Source: Bryobacterales bacterium
Lineage (GTDB): Bacteria > Acidobacteriota > Terriglobia > Bryobacterales > Bryobacteraceae
Assembly: GCA_003139735.1 (NCBI GenBank)
Contig: PLGA01000240.1
Location: 1-5,851, forward strand
DNA length: 5,851 bases
Direction: 5' to 3'
Notes under the pieces: generated by a model
Told to the model about the DNA's origin: nothing
What the model saw: only the letters and a program-made list of their open reading frames with translations
The model's database searches: none
Shown here: positions 1-5,851 of the stretch, piece after piece
Layout of the letters: the number at the start of each line of letters is the position of its first letter
Position numbering within the stretch: the first letter of the stretch is position 1
Translations under genes and position numbers: made by a program

Positions 1-812
1 TCTATCTGGTCCCGGCGTTCCAGGCGGTGCGGGAGCGCTTCGCGGGATGGCGGTTGCCCCCATTTCTGTTGGCCGGCGCCGTGCTGCCTTACCTGGCATG
101 TTGCTTCGGGGCGGCGCCGTTTCACTGGATCGCGCTGGCGCGGCTGGCGGCGGTGGCGCTGGCGATAGGGATGTGGTACCTGCTGCTGCCCCGGTCCGCG
201 GTGACCGACATCGGATTCGGCGCGCTCGTGGCGTGGGTCCTGCTCGGCAAGTTCCTAGCCTCGGTCTATCCCACGCCGTATCCGCACGTGGAGATCGGCA
301 TTCTGGGGAAGCTGGCGGTTTTCCAATCGGCCGTGCTGGCGCTCATGCTGGCGAGGCGCGTGCCGGAGACCGGCTACGGTTTCCTGCCCTCGGCGCGGGA
401 GTGGCGCATCGGCGTGGTGCATTTTCTGTGCTTCGTACCGGTGGGACTGCCACTGGCGCTGGGGATTCGCGCGGTGCGGTTCGCCAAGCCGGCCCCGCTT
501 TGGGTGATCGTGGGGACCCTGCTGGCGTACATTTGGGTGGTGGGGCTGGCCGAGGAGTTCCTGTTTCGCGGCGTCATGCAGCCGATGATCGAGCAGGCCG
601 TGCGCAACCGCGCGGTGGGACTAGCGCTGACGTCGCTGCTATTCGGTTTTGTGCACTTGTGGTTTCGCGGTTTTCCGAATTGGCGATGGGTCTTGGTGGC
701 GGGCACCTTGGGATGGTTCTGCGGGCACGCGCGCAACCAGGCTGGCGGCATCCGCGCCGCCGTAGTGGTTCACGCGCTCACGGTCACGGCCTGGCGCGCC
801 TTCTTCGCGTAA
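1..812 (+). CDS. CPBP-family intramembrane metalloprotease (CAAX-protease-like), 5' end outside window
   Basis: This is a polytopic membrane protein with the three sequence marks of the CPBP (CAAX protease and bacteriocin-processing, Abi) family. Numbering from the GTG at base 27, they are EEFLFR at 176-181, FGFVH ending in His210, and a third helix with His249 in VVHALT. In this family the paired glutamates and the histidines form the metal-dependent active site inside the bilayer. About eight hydrophobic segments are visible. The frame is open without a stop back to base 3 (YLVPAFQAV precedes the GTG), and the GTG lies in the middle of what looks like continuous protein, so the true start is probably left of the window; the GTG cannot be excluded. 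The TAA is 9 bases before the next gene, so the two are probably cotranscribed. Substrate unknown: family members process prenylated proteins, bacteriocins or anti-sigma factors, and none is visible here. Confidence 0.88.
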   Translation, partial: YLVPAFQAVRERFAGWRLPPFLLAGAVLPYLACCFGAAPFHWIALARLAAVALAIGMWYLLLPRSAVTDIGFGALVAWVLLGKFLASVYPTPYPHVEIGILGKLAVFQSAVLALMLARRVPETGYGFLPSAREWRIGVVHFLCFVPVGLPLALGIRAVRFAKPAPLWVIVGTLLAYIWVVGLAEEFLFRGVMQPMIEQAVRNRAVGLALTSLLFGFVHLWFRGFPNWRWVLVAGTLGWFCGHARNQAGGIRAAVVVHALTVTAWRAFFA

Positions 813-821
813 AGAAACTCC

Positions 822-2837
822 ATGAAGAACAAACTTCGCCTCCCATACCTGGCAACCTGGTGGATCGCTCCCTTGGTCCTCCTGCTTCTGAATGTGTGGA
901 TCGCGGTGCGGTTGTTTCACGTGGAATACTCGGCCAATTTGGGGTCGAACGAGGGCGAATTCATCGCCATCGCTCGCGGCGTCGCGAACCACTGGGGCGA
1001 CCTGCGATGGTGGCCCGAGTGGAGCCTCGGCCTGCCGTTTCAGAACACCTACTTGCCGCTGCTGCCAACGATGGCGGGGATCTTCAGCCGCATCACGGGG
1101 CACTCGGCGGCGCTCTCGTTCCACCAGGTCTCGGCGGCGTTCTTCTGCCTGGGCCCGGTCTTCCTTTACCTGATGGCCTGCGTCATGACGCGCATGCCCT
1201 GGGCCAGCTTTCTGGCGGCCGCGGCGTACTCGACCGTCTCTCCCTGTGCGGTGCTGCCGGCGTTCCGTACCGATCTGGGCGGCCTGTGGAACCTGCGGCG
1301 GCTTCAGATTCTGGCGTTCTATGGCGAGGGCCCGCACACCGCGTCCATGGCCTTGATTCCGCTGGCGATCCTGTTCCTGTATCTGGCCCTGACGCGCGGC
1401 GGGCTGCGGGACAAGGTTTTGGCGGGCATGTTCCTCGGAGCGGCGGTTCTGTGCAACGCGTTCGGCGCGGCGATTCTGGCGGCTGCCGTGGCGGCCCTGC
1501 TGGCCTGCGTCCGCACGGAGCGATTCTGGCGCAACCTGCTGCTGGCCGCCGCCATCGGCGCATTGGCCTATTGCTGGATTTCGCCATTCGTGCCGCCCTC
1601 GGTGATTGCGGCCATCCGCATGAACTCGCCGACGGTGGACGGGGACTACCGGTTCAACGCGCAATCCGGGGTGGGCGTGGCGCTGCTGGCCGCCGGATTC
1701 GCGCTGGCATGGTGGGTGACGCGGCAGCGCGCGCCGGCGCACGTGCGGTTCTTCCTGCTGTTCGCCTGGCTGATGGCGGGAACCGTAGCGCTCGAGACGC
1801 TGGCGCGGATCCACGTGGTTCCGCAGCCGCACCGTTACCAGATTGCCATGGATATGTCGCTGTGCCTGCTGGCGGTCTTCGGAGGCGCGGAGGTCATCCG
1901 CCGCATCTCGCCGCGAGCTTTGACCACGGCGGCCGTGGTGCTCACATTGGCGCTCGCGGTTCAGGCGCGCCATGCCATTCGCTACGGGCGCGGCCTAATC
2001 CGCTCCACGGATGTCACCAGGTCCGCCATGTACAAGGAGGCGCGCTGGATGGACGCCAGTTTTCATGGGGAGCGCGTGATGGTGGGCGGGTCGTATTCGT
2101 TCTACTTCAACGATTTCTCGGACACGCCGCAATTGCACGGCGGGCAAGACCCCATGCTGCCGGACTTCATGCTGCGCATCGCGACGTTTACCATTTACAG
2201 CGGGATGAACGCGGGCGCGCGCGACGGGGAAATCGCCACGCTGTGGCTCAAGGCGTTCGGGGCGCACGCCGTCTCGGTTCCCGGCCCGCACAGTGAGGAA
2301 GTTTATAAGCCGTTCGCCAACCCCCGCAAGTTCGAAGGACTGCTGCCGGTTCTCTGGCGGGAGGGGGACGACGCCGTCTACGGCGTGCCGGCGCGCTCGG
2401 ATTCGCTGGCGCACGTGATGGCGGCCGGAGACCTGGTCCGCGACCCGCCCATCAACGGCCTGGACACGGGCGAATTGGAAAAATACGTGGCGGCGCTCGA
2501 TGCGCCGATCTACCCGGAGGCCCAGTGGCGCTGGACTTCGCGGCACAGCGCCGTGATCGACGCCGCGCTGGCGCCGGGGCAGGCGATCTCAACGCAGATC
2601 ACGTACGCCCCCGGTTGGCGCGCGACGGCGGCGGAAGTAACGCACGATGGATTAGGGCTTCTGGTGTTGAAGCCAACTTGCCAGGGTCCTTGCGAAATTG
2701 CGCTTGCCTACGATGGCGGATGGGAGTGGCGCATCACCTGCTTCCTGAGTCTGGCGGCCATGCTGGCGGCCTTGTGCCTGGCCGTTGGCAGGCAAGCCCG
2801 CAATTTCAATCGGAACCGGTGGCAGCTTCCGTCCTGA
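822..2837 (+). CDS. Multi-spanning GT-C/YfhO-like membrane protein, putative glycosyltransferase
   Basis: A 671-residue integral membrane protein. An N-terminal helix (about 13-32) is followed by a large outer loop with an acidic motif, NEGEF (43-47). This is where GT-C glycosyltransferases keep their catalytic acid. About ten more hydrophobic segments run to residue 380, with a PQPHRYQ loop at 334-340 like the Pro/Arg loop of the membrane proteins annotated as '6-pyruvoyl-tetrahydropterin synthase-related'. Residues 400-635 are soluble and probably extracytoplasmic. They end in a YfhO-like pattern (YAPGWRA 595-601, then a strand-rich stretch to GGWEWR), and one last helix spans about 638-655. 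GT-C enzymes use polyprenyl-phosphate sugars to decorate lipids, glycans or proteins; donor and acceptor cannot be read here. The ATG is 9 bases after the protease stop. No clear Shine-Dalgarno is seen (only AAAGAAA), so translational coupling is likely. The last 62 codons lie antisense to the methyltransferase gene. Confidence 0.85.
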   Translation: MKNKLRLPYLATWWIAPLVLLLLNVWIAVRLFHVEYSANLGSNEGEFIAIARGVANHWGDLRWWPEWSLGLPFQNTYLPLLPTMAGIFSRITGHSAALSFHQVSAAFFCLGPVFLYLMACVMTRMPWASFLAAAAYSTVSPCAVLPAFRTDLGGLWNLRRLQILAFYGEGPHTASMALIPLAILFLYLALTRGGLRDKVLAGMFLGAAVLCNAFGAAILAAAVAALLACVRTERFWRNLLLAAAIGALAYCWISPFVPPSVIAAIRMNSPTVDGDYRFNAQSGVGVALLAAGFALAWWVTRQRAPAHVRFFLLFAWLMAGTVALETLARIHVVPQPHRYQIAMDMSLCLLAVFGGAEVIRRISPRALTTAAVVLTLALAVQARHAIRYGRGLIRSTDVTRSAMYKEARWMDASFHGERVMVGGSYSFYFNDFSDTPQLHGGQDPMLPDFMLRIATFTIYSGMNAGARDGEIATLWLKAFGAHAVSVPGPHSEEVYKPFANPRKFEGLLPVLWREGDDAVYGVPARSDSLAHVMAAGDLVRDPPINGLDTGELEKYVAALDAPIYPEAQWRWTSRHSAVIDAALAPGQAISTQITYAPGWRATAAEVTHDGLGLLVLKPTCQGPCEIALAYDGGWEWRITCFLSLAAMLAALCLAVGRQARNFNRNRWQLPS

Positions 2838-4094
2838 CGCGCGGACCTTCAGCAAGCGGTTTCCGAGCCTGGTCTTCCTGGACAGCAGAAACGCGAACTC
2901 GTAGGTGGAAGTGACCGGGTCCGTGCATTCGAATTGGCCATACTCGACGGGGCGCCCGTCCACGGTGAAGGAAACTTCCTCGGGCCGATCGATATCCTCG
3001 ATGGTCACTTTGACCCCGCCCATGACCACGCGGTATTTCGATTCGATATCGACGCCATCGGAAACCGAGACCACTTTGGGCGAGCGCGGCGGCGGCGGCA
3101 GGACCTGGATGCTCTGCGGCCGGGCCAGCGCGCGACCGTCGCAGTATAGCGCGACCGGCGCGGGGCCTGGCCGAACGCCATCGGGGAGGCGCACATTCAG
3201 TTGGCAAGCGCCCGATTCGGTAATCGGCGAGAGGTAGCAGCCGCGCGTGTGAGCCTGCCCGAAGGCGACCTCCAGGTTGCCCAGGTGGCAGGATGGGGGA
3301 AGCCCGTCGATCCACAGGCTGAAGAAATCCCTCCACGTCCCCGCGGTCTCGGGCGTTACGCGCGGCCCGACGCGGCTGGCGGCAGTCACGGCTTTGATCA
3401 CGGTTCGCGAAAAATCCGGCGCGCCGCAGGGAGCGGGCTTGAGCCAGGTGGTCCACATGTACTGCGTGTTCAAGCCGGAGAGCGCCACCAGATGAAAATC
3501 GCGCTCGCGGGCGAAGGCGGCCATCCGTTCGCCGGTGAAAAAGCAACCCGTCCAGGTAGGCTCGCGGCGCTCGATTTCGGTGGGGAGCGGCGGCGCTCCG
3601 CGCAACTGGCAGCACAGGATGCCGCCGGTCTTGAGCGTGCGCCGCGCCTCGCGGAGGTAGTTGAGCACAATGGCGGGGTCGGGGATGTGCTGGAAGACGA
3701 TATAGGAATAGATGAAATCGAAGGACTCATCGGGGAACATGCCCAAGCCGTCGCCGGGGGTGACATGGACGTGCGCATGGGGGACGCCGCGCAGGGCCTC
3801 GCGCGCCTTGGCCGCCATCTCCGCGGAGATATCCACGCCGTGGATCTCGCCGAAATGCGCGCTCATGGGCAGCATCAGCCGGCCGGGGCCGCAGCCGATC
3901 TCCAGCGCCCGGCGCGATTGCGCGGGCGCTTCCGGCAGGCGGACCAGCTCCCGCGTCAGGGTGTGGAGGACTTCCGCGGCGCTCGCGAAGAATTCCCGCT
4001 GGTCCTGATTGCGGCGGCCAAAAGCCGCGTAGTAGTAGGCGTCCTCCCGCGCCCAGCGGTCCCAGTCTTCGCGCATCCGCTCGATGGGGTCCAT
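2652..4094 (-). CDS. Class I SAM-dependent methyltransferase with C-terminal beta-sandwich domains
   Basis: A 480-residue protein. The N-terminal half is a Rossmann methyltransferase: motif I LEIGCGPGR at 64-72 binds SAM, the acidic residue after strand 2 lies in VDIS (87-90), and SFDFIYSYIVFQHI (124-137) is the strand-4 region typical of Methyltransf_11/25 enzymes. Residues about 270-333 resemble the TIGR03437 Solibacter-type C-terminal domain (CQLNVRLPDG, then PAPVALYCDG). Residues 339-433 form a second strand-rich Ig-like stretch, and the last 47 residues are low-complexity and antisense to the upstream membrane-protein gene. The frame stays open to a GTG at 4175, but that GTG lies within a palindromic repeat and adds unconvincing residues. 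I chose the ATG at 4094 (MDPIERMREDWDRWA) because a -10-like TACAAT sits exactly six bases before it; an ATG at 4076 is the alternative. Acceptor substrate unknown. No signal peptide, so the beta-sandwich domains would be cytoplasmic. Confidence 0.88.
   Translation of the reverse strand: MDPIERMREDWDRWAREDAYYYAAFGRRNQDQREFFASAAEVLHTLTRELVRLPEAPAQSRRALEIGCGPGRLMLPMSAHFGEIHGVDISAEMAAKAREALRGVPHAHVHVTPGDGLGMFPDESFDFIYSYIVFQHIPDPAIVLNYLREARRTLKTGGILCCQLRGAPPLPTEIERREPTWTGCFFTGERMAAFARERDFHLVALSGLNTQYMWTTWLKPAPCGAPDFSRTVIKAVTAASRVGPRVTPETAGTWRDFFSLWIDGLPPSCHLGNLEVAFGQAHTRGCYLSPITESGACQLNVRLPDGVRPGPAPVALYCDGRALARPQSIQVLPPPPRSPKVVSVSDGVDIESKYRVVMGGVKVTIEDIDRPEEVSFTVDGRPVEYGQFECTDPVTSTYEFAFLLSRKTRLGNRLLKVRASGRKLPPVPIEIAGLPANGQAQGRQHGRQTQEAGDAPLPSAIVGKRNFARTLASWLQHQKP
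2775..2794. repeat. Partial repeat copy with bulged hairpin inside the overlapping gene tails
   Basis: Bases 2779-2793 (TGGCCGTTGGCAGGC) are identical, in the same orientation, to 4145-4159 in the gap right of the methyltransferase gene. Here the stretch belongs to a hairpin, TGCCT (2775-2779) with AGGCA (2790-2794) and GCC (2781-2783) with GGC (2787-2789), a GTT loop and one bulged G. It lies in the coding sequence of both convergent genes: in the last membrane helix of the GT-C-like protein and in the low-complexity tail of the methyltransferase. There is no T-tract, so a terminator role is only a guess. Beyond base 2793 the match to the other copy fades. Confidence 0.45.
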
Positions 4095-4100
4095 GTACCG

Positions 4101-4106
4101 ATTGTA
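4101..4106 (-). promoter_or_regulatory. Putative -10 box of a leaderless promoter for the methyltransferase gene
   Basis: Reading the minus strand, TACAAT (five of six matches to TATAAT) ends six bases before the ATG at 4094. If transcription starts at the A of that ATG, the hexamer occupies exactly -12 to -7. No purine-rich ribosome-binding site precedes the ATG. A -35 box is not clear: a TTGCCC lies 24 bases upstream of the hexamer, which is too far for a usual spacer. Confidence 0.45.
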
Positions 4107-4144
4107 AGCGGGGAGCGGGCGGGCGATCCGGGGCAAGCTTCGGT

Positions 4145-4175
4145 TGGCCGTTGGCAGGCGAATCGCCTGCCCCAC
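4145..4175. repeat. REP-like palindromic element between the two minus-strand genes
   Basis: GGCAGGCGA (4153-4161) and TCGCCTGCC (4163-4171) are perfect inverted 9-base arms around one base. As RNA this gives an 8-base-pair stem with an AAT loop. The element begins 11 bases downstream of the oxidoreductase stop codon and ends about 50 bases before the methyltransferase ATG. Its left flank shares 15 bases with 2779-2793. It could be a dispersed extragenic palindrome, a 3'-end stabiliser, or a terminator for the oxidoreductase gene, although no T-run follows on either strand. Its minus-strand end carries a GTG (4175) that opens the methyltransferase frame and can mislead start prediction. Confidence 0.65.
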
Positions 4176-4185
4176 CCAGCTACAG

Positions 4186-5784
4186 CTACCCTTGCTTCAG
4201 CATTTCCCTCGCGCAGTTGTAGCCGGGGGCGCCCATGACGCCGCCGCCGGGGTGGGCGCCGGAGCCGCACAGGTATAAGCCCGGGACCGGCGTCCGGTAG
4301 CGCGCCCATCCGGCTACGGGGCGCATGACGAACATCTGGTCCAGGCTCATTTCGCCGTGAAAGATGTTGCCGCCGGTGATTCCGAACTGGCGCTCCATAT
4401 CGAGCGGTGTGAGCACCTGGCGGTGCTCGATCAGGGACCCGAAGCCCGGCGCGTATTCCTCGATCAGCGCGATCACCCGGTCGCCGAAGGGCTCGCGCAG
4501 AGCATCCCACGTTCCCTCGCGCAACGTGTAGGGCGCGTACTGCAGGAAGATGCCCATGACGTGTTTTCCGGGCGGGGCGAGGGACGCGTCGTACATGGTC
4601 GGAATGGTCAGTTCCAGAAGCGGGCGCGCCGAGGGGCGGCCATACTTGGCATCGTCCCAGGCTCGTTCCACGTAGTCGATGTCGGGACAAATGTGCATGG
4701 TGGCGCGGTGCTGCGGGCCGGGCGCGCCGGGGCAGGCGGTGAACTCGGGCAGGCCGCCGAGGGCGAGGTTGATCTTGCAACTGGTTCCCTCGATGCGGAA
4801 GTGGCGGATGGCGTCGAGGAAATCGGGCGGCAGATCGGGCGCGTCAAGTAAACGCAGGAAAGTGATTTTCGGGTCGGCGTTGGAAGCGATGGCGGACGCC
4901 TCGATTTCCTCGCCGCTTTCGAGCGCGACCCCGCGGGCGCGGCCGCCGCGCACGAGCACTTTGGCCACCGCGGCGCCGGTGCGGATGACGGCGCCGGCGG
5001 AGCGCGCCGAGGCGGCAATGGCTTCCGAAACCGCGCCCATCCCGCCGCGGACGAAGCCCCACAACCCGCGATGCCCGGCGACCGCGCCCATGCAATGATG
5101 CAGCAGAATGTACGCCGTGCCGGGGGAACGCGGGCCGCCGTTGGCGCCGATGACGCCATCGGTGGCGAGCGTCACTTTCACCTGCTCGGATTCGAACCAC
5201 TCGTCCAGGAATTCGGCGGCGCTCTGGGTGAAAATCTTGGCCAGGGACGCCATCTCCTTGGGGTTGAGGCCGCGCAGCCGGGCGGCGAATTTCACATAGT
5301 CGAGAAGATCGAGCGGCCCGCGCGGCGGGAAGCGCGGCGGCGTGGTGAGGAGCAGACCCTCCACCACCTGGGACATGCGCTCCAGCCGTTCCTCGTAGGC
5401 GGGAAAGACGCGCGCGTCGCGGGGGGAGAAGCGCGCGATTTCAGCGAGGGTCCGGGCGTGGTCCTGCCACATGAAGAAATGACGGCCGTCCGGAAAGGCG
5501 GAAAAGAACGCGGGGTCCTTGGCGTCCACCCGGTAGCCGAAGCGCTCCAATTGCAACTCGCGAACGATGCGCTCTTGCAGCAGGCTGTTCAGGTAGGCGG
5601 CGGTGGAGACGCGGTACCCCGGCCAAAGCTCCTCGGTGACGGCGCAGCCGCCCACGATCTCGCGGCGCTCGAGGACCAGGGTCTTGCGGCCGGCGCGCGC
5701 CAGATAGGCGGCCGCCACCAGGCCGTTATGACCGGCGCCGACGATGATGACGTCGTAGGTTGGGCTCGCGACCCGCCGGGACAT
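4186..5784 (-). CDS. PYROXD2/CrtI-like FAD-dependent oxidoreductase
   Basis: A 532-residue flavoprotein of the phytoene-dehydrogenase-related group (COG1233), closest in pattern to the PYROXD2 branch. The N-terminal dinucleotide fold reads DVIIVGAGHNG (11-21), with Glu39 in LVLER as the expected ribose-binding acid, and VGGCAVTEE (44-52) follows. GGMGAVSEAIA (248-258) matches the mid-protein motif of the family. The C-terminal FAD signature covers GNIFHGEMSLDQMF (472-485), LYLCGSGAHPGGGV (503-516) and GAPGYN (518-523). Length is normal and no key residue is missing. It is probably cytosolic or membrane-associated and oxidises or isomerises a hydrophobic substrate. No carotenoid gene lies nearby, so calling it a phytoene desaturase would be unjustified. 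The ATG has no Shine-Dalgarno but has a TAGTCT box six bases upstream. The stop is 91 bases before the methyltransferase start, with a palindrome in between, so cotranscription is possible but not assured. Confidence 0.93.
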   Translation of the reverse strand: MSRRVASPTYDVIIVGAGHNGLVAAAYLARAGRKTLVLERREIVGGCAVTEELWPGYRVSTAAYLNSLLQERIVRELQLERFGYRVDAKDPAFFSAFPDGRHFFMWQDHARTLAEIARFSPRDARVFPAYEERLERMSQVVEGLLLTTPPRFPPRGPLDLLDYVKFAARLRGLNPKEMASLAKIFTQSAAEFLDEWFESEQVKVTLATDGVIGANGGPRSPGTAYILLHHCMGAVAGHRGLWGFVRGGMGAVSEAIAASARSAGAVIRTGAAVAKVLVRGGRARGVALESGEEIEASAIASNADPKITFLRLLDAPDLPPDFLDAIRHFRIEGTSCKINLALGGLPEFTACPGAPGPQHRATMHICPDIDYVERAWDDAKYGRPSARPLLELTIPTMYDASLAPPGKHVMGIFLQYAPYTLREGTWDALREPFGDRVIALIEEYAPGFGSLIEHRQVLTPLDMERQFGITGGNIFHGEMSLDQMFVMRPVAGWARYRTPVPGLYLCGSGAHPGGGVMGAPGYNCAREMLKQG

Positions 5785-5790
5785 TACGCC

Positions 5791-5796
5791 AGACTA
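5791..5796 (-). promoter_or_regulatory. Putative -10 box of a leaderless promoter for the oxidoreductase gene
   Basis: On the minus strand, TAGTCT fits TANNNT and ends six bases before the ATG at 5784, the same spacing as at the methyltransferase gene. No Shine-Dalgarno is present. The -35 position holds no TTGACA-like hexamer and is instead covered by an 18-base palindrome, which would fit activator- or repressor-controlled transcription. The hexamer alone is a weak match, and the call rests on the repeated spacing. Confidence 0.4.
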
Positions 5797-5805
5797 GCAC
5801 GCGCC

Positions 5806-5823
5806 GTGCGAGCGGTCTCGCAC
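5806..5823. promoter_or_regulatory. Perfect 18-base palindrome upstream of the oxidoreductase gene, possible operator
   Basis: GTGCGAG (5806-5812) and CTCGCAC (5817-5823) are perfect inverted 7-base arms around CGGT. Relative to a start at base 5784 they span -22 to -39, overlapping the -35 region. The size and position suit a dimeric repressor or activator site. A second inverted repeat, GCACG/CGTGC (5797-5801/5805-5809), overlaps its left arm, so in RNA the two hairpins would exclude each other. It could instead be the 3' hairpin of a gene beyond the right edge. Nothing else is recognised in 5824-5851. Confidence 0.4.
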
Positions 5824-5851
5824 TTGGCGCGCGACTTGAAAGTGGCGATAT

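Noticed and set aside
639..1973. A 444-codon minus-strand frame opposite the GT-C-like gene
   Set aside because: The product is a biased Arg/Gln/His-rich sequence without motifs, and it is a shadow of the membrane-protein gene.
47..2296. A 749-codon open frame on the plus strand spanning the protease and the GT-C-like gene
   Set aside because: Its product is rich in Arg, Gly and Ala with no domain or membrane pattern, and it overlaps two genes with clear family motifs. Long alternative frames are expected at this G+C content.
2752..2774. Short tandem CTGGCGGCC repeat
   Set aside because: It encodes Leu-Ala-Ala twice in a membrane helix and is explained by codon usage.
4095..4175. Extension of the methyltransferase to the GTG at 4175
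   Set aside because: The GTG and the first codons lie in the palindromic element, the added residues look unstructured, and a -10-like box sits exactly before the ATG at 4094.
3201..4238. A 345-codon plus-strand frame opposite the methyltransferase gene
   Set aside because: No recognisable motif; it lies antisense to a well-supported Rossmann domain and also runs through the intergenic palindrome.
4186..5784. Naming the flavoprotein crtI (phytoene desaturase)
   Set aside because: The motifs fit the PYROXD2-like branch better, and no carotenoid pathway gene is present.
5821..5844. CACTT...AAGTG inverted repeat at the right edge
   Set aside because: Five-base arms with a 14-base spacer are common by chance, and the context beyond the window is missing.

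Overview
This window comes from a GC-rich bacterial chromosome, roughly two-thirds G+C judged by eye, with four dense protein-coding genes and almost no spare sequence. The best clue to the host is the C-terminal half of the methyltransferase. It reads like the small beta-sandwich domain (TIGR03437 type) that is abundant in Solibacter and Bryobacter-like Acidobacteriota, so I favour that group. This is inference from recognition, not from a search.

Layout. The left half (1-2837) holds two plus-strand genes 9 bases apart: a CPBP-family intramembrane protease cut off by the window's left edge, then a 671-residue multi-spanning membrane protein of GT-C/YfhO-like type, probably a lipid-linked-sugar glycosyltransferase or a relative. 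The right half (2652-5784) holds two minus-strand genes: a PYROXD2/CrtI-like FAD-dependent oxidoreductase and, downstream of it, a SAM-dependent methyltransferase fused to beta-sandwich domains. The two pairs converge and their coding regions overlap tail to tail by 186 bases.

Non-coding structure is sparse but interesting. The 91-base gap between the two minus-strand genes carries a near-perfect palindrome (4153-4171). A 15-base stretch from that element recurs in the same orientation at 2779-2793, inside the overlapping gene tails, so the methyltransferase gene is bracketed by direct copies. Both minus-strand genes lack a Shine-Dalgarno sequence, and each has a TANNNT box exactly six bases before its ATG, which is the layout of leaderless promoters. 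A perfect 18-base palindrome lies at -22 to -39 of the oxidoreductase gene and could be an operator.

Function. The membrane protein and the methyltransferase would both fit cell-envelope or glycan work, but nothing here ties the four genes into one pathway. I do not see a defence system, mobile element with a transposase, CRISPR array, tRNA or rRNA.
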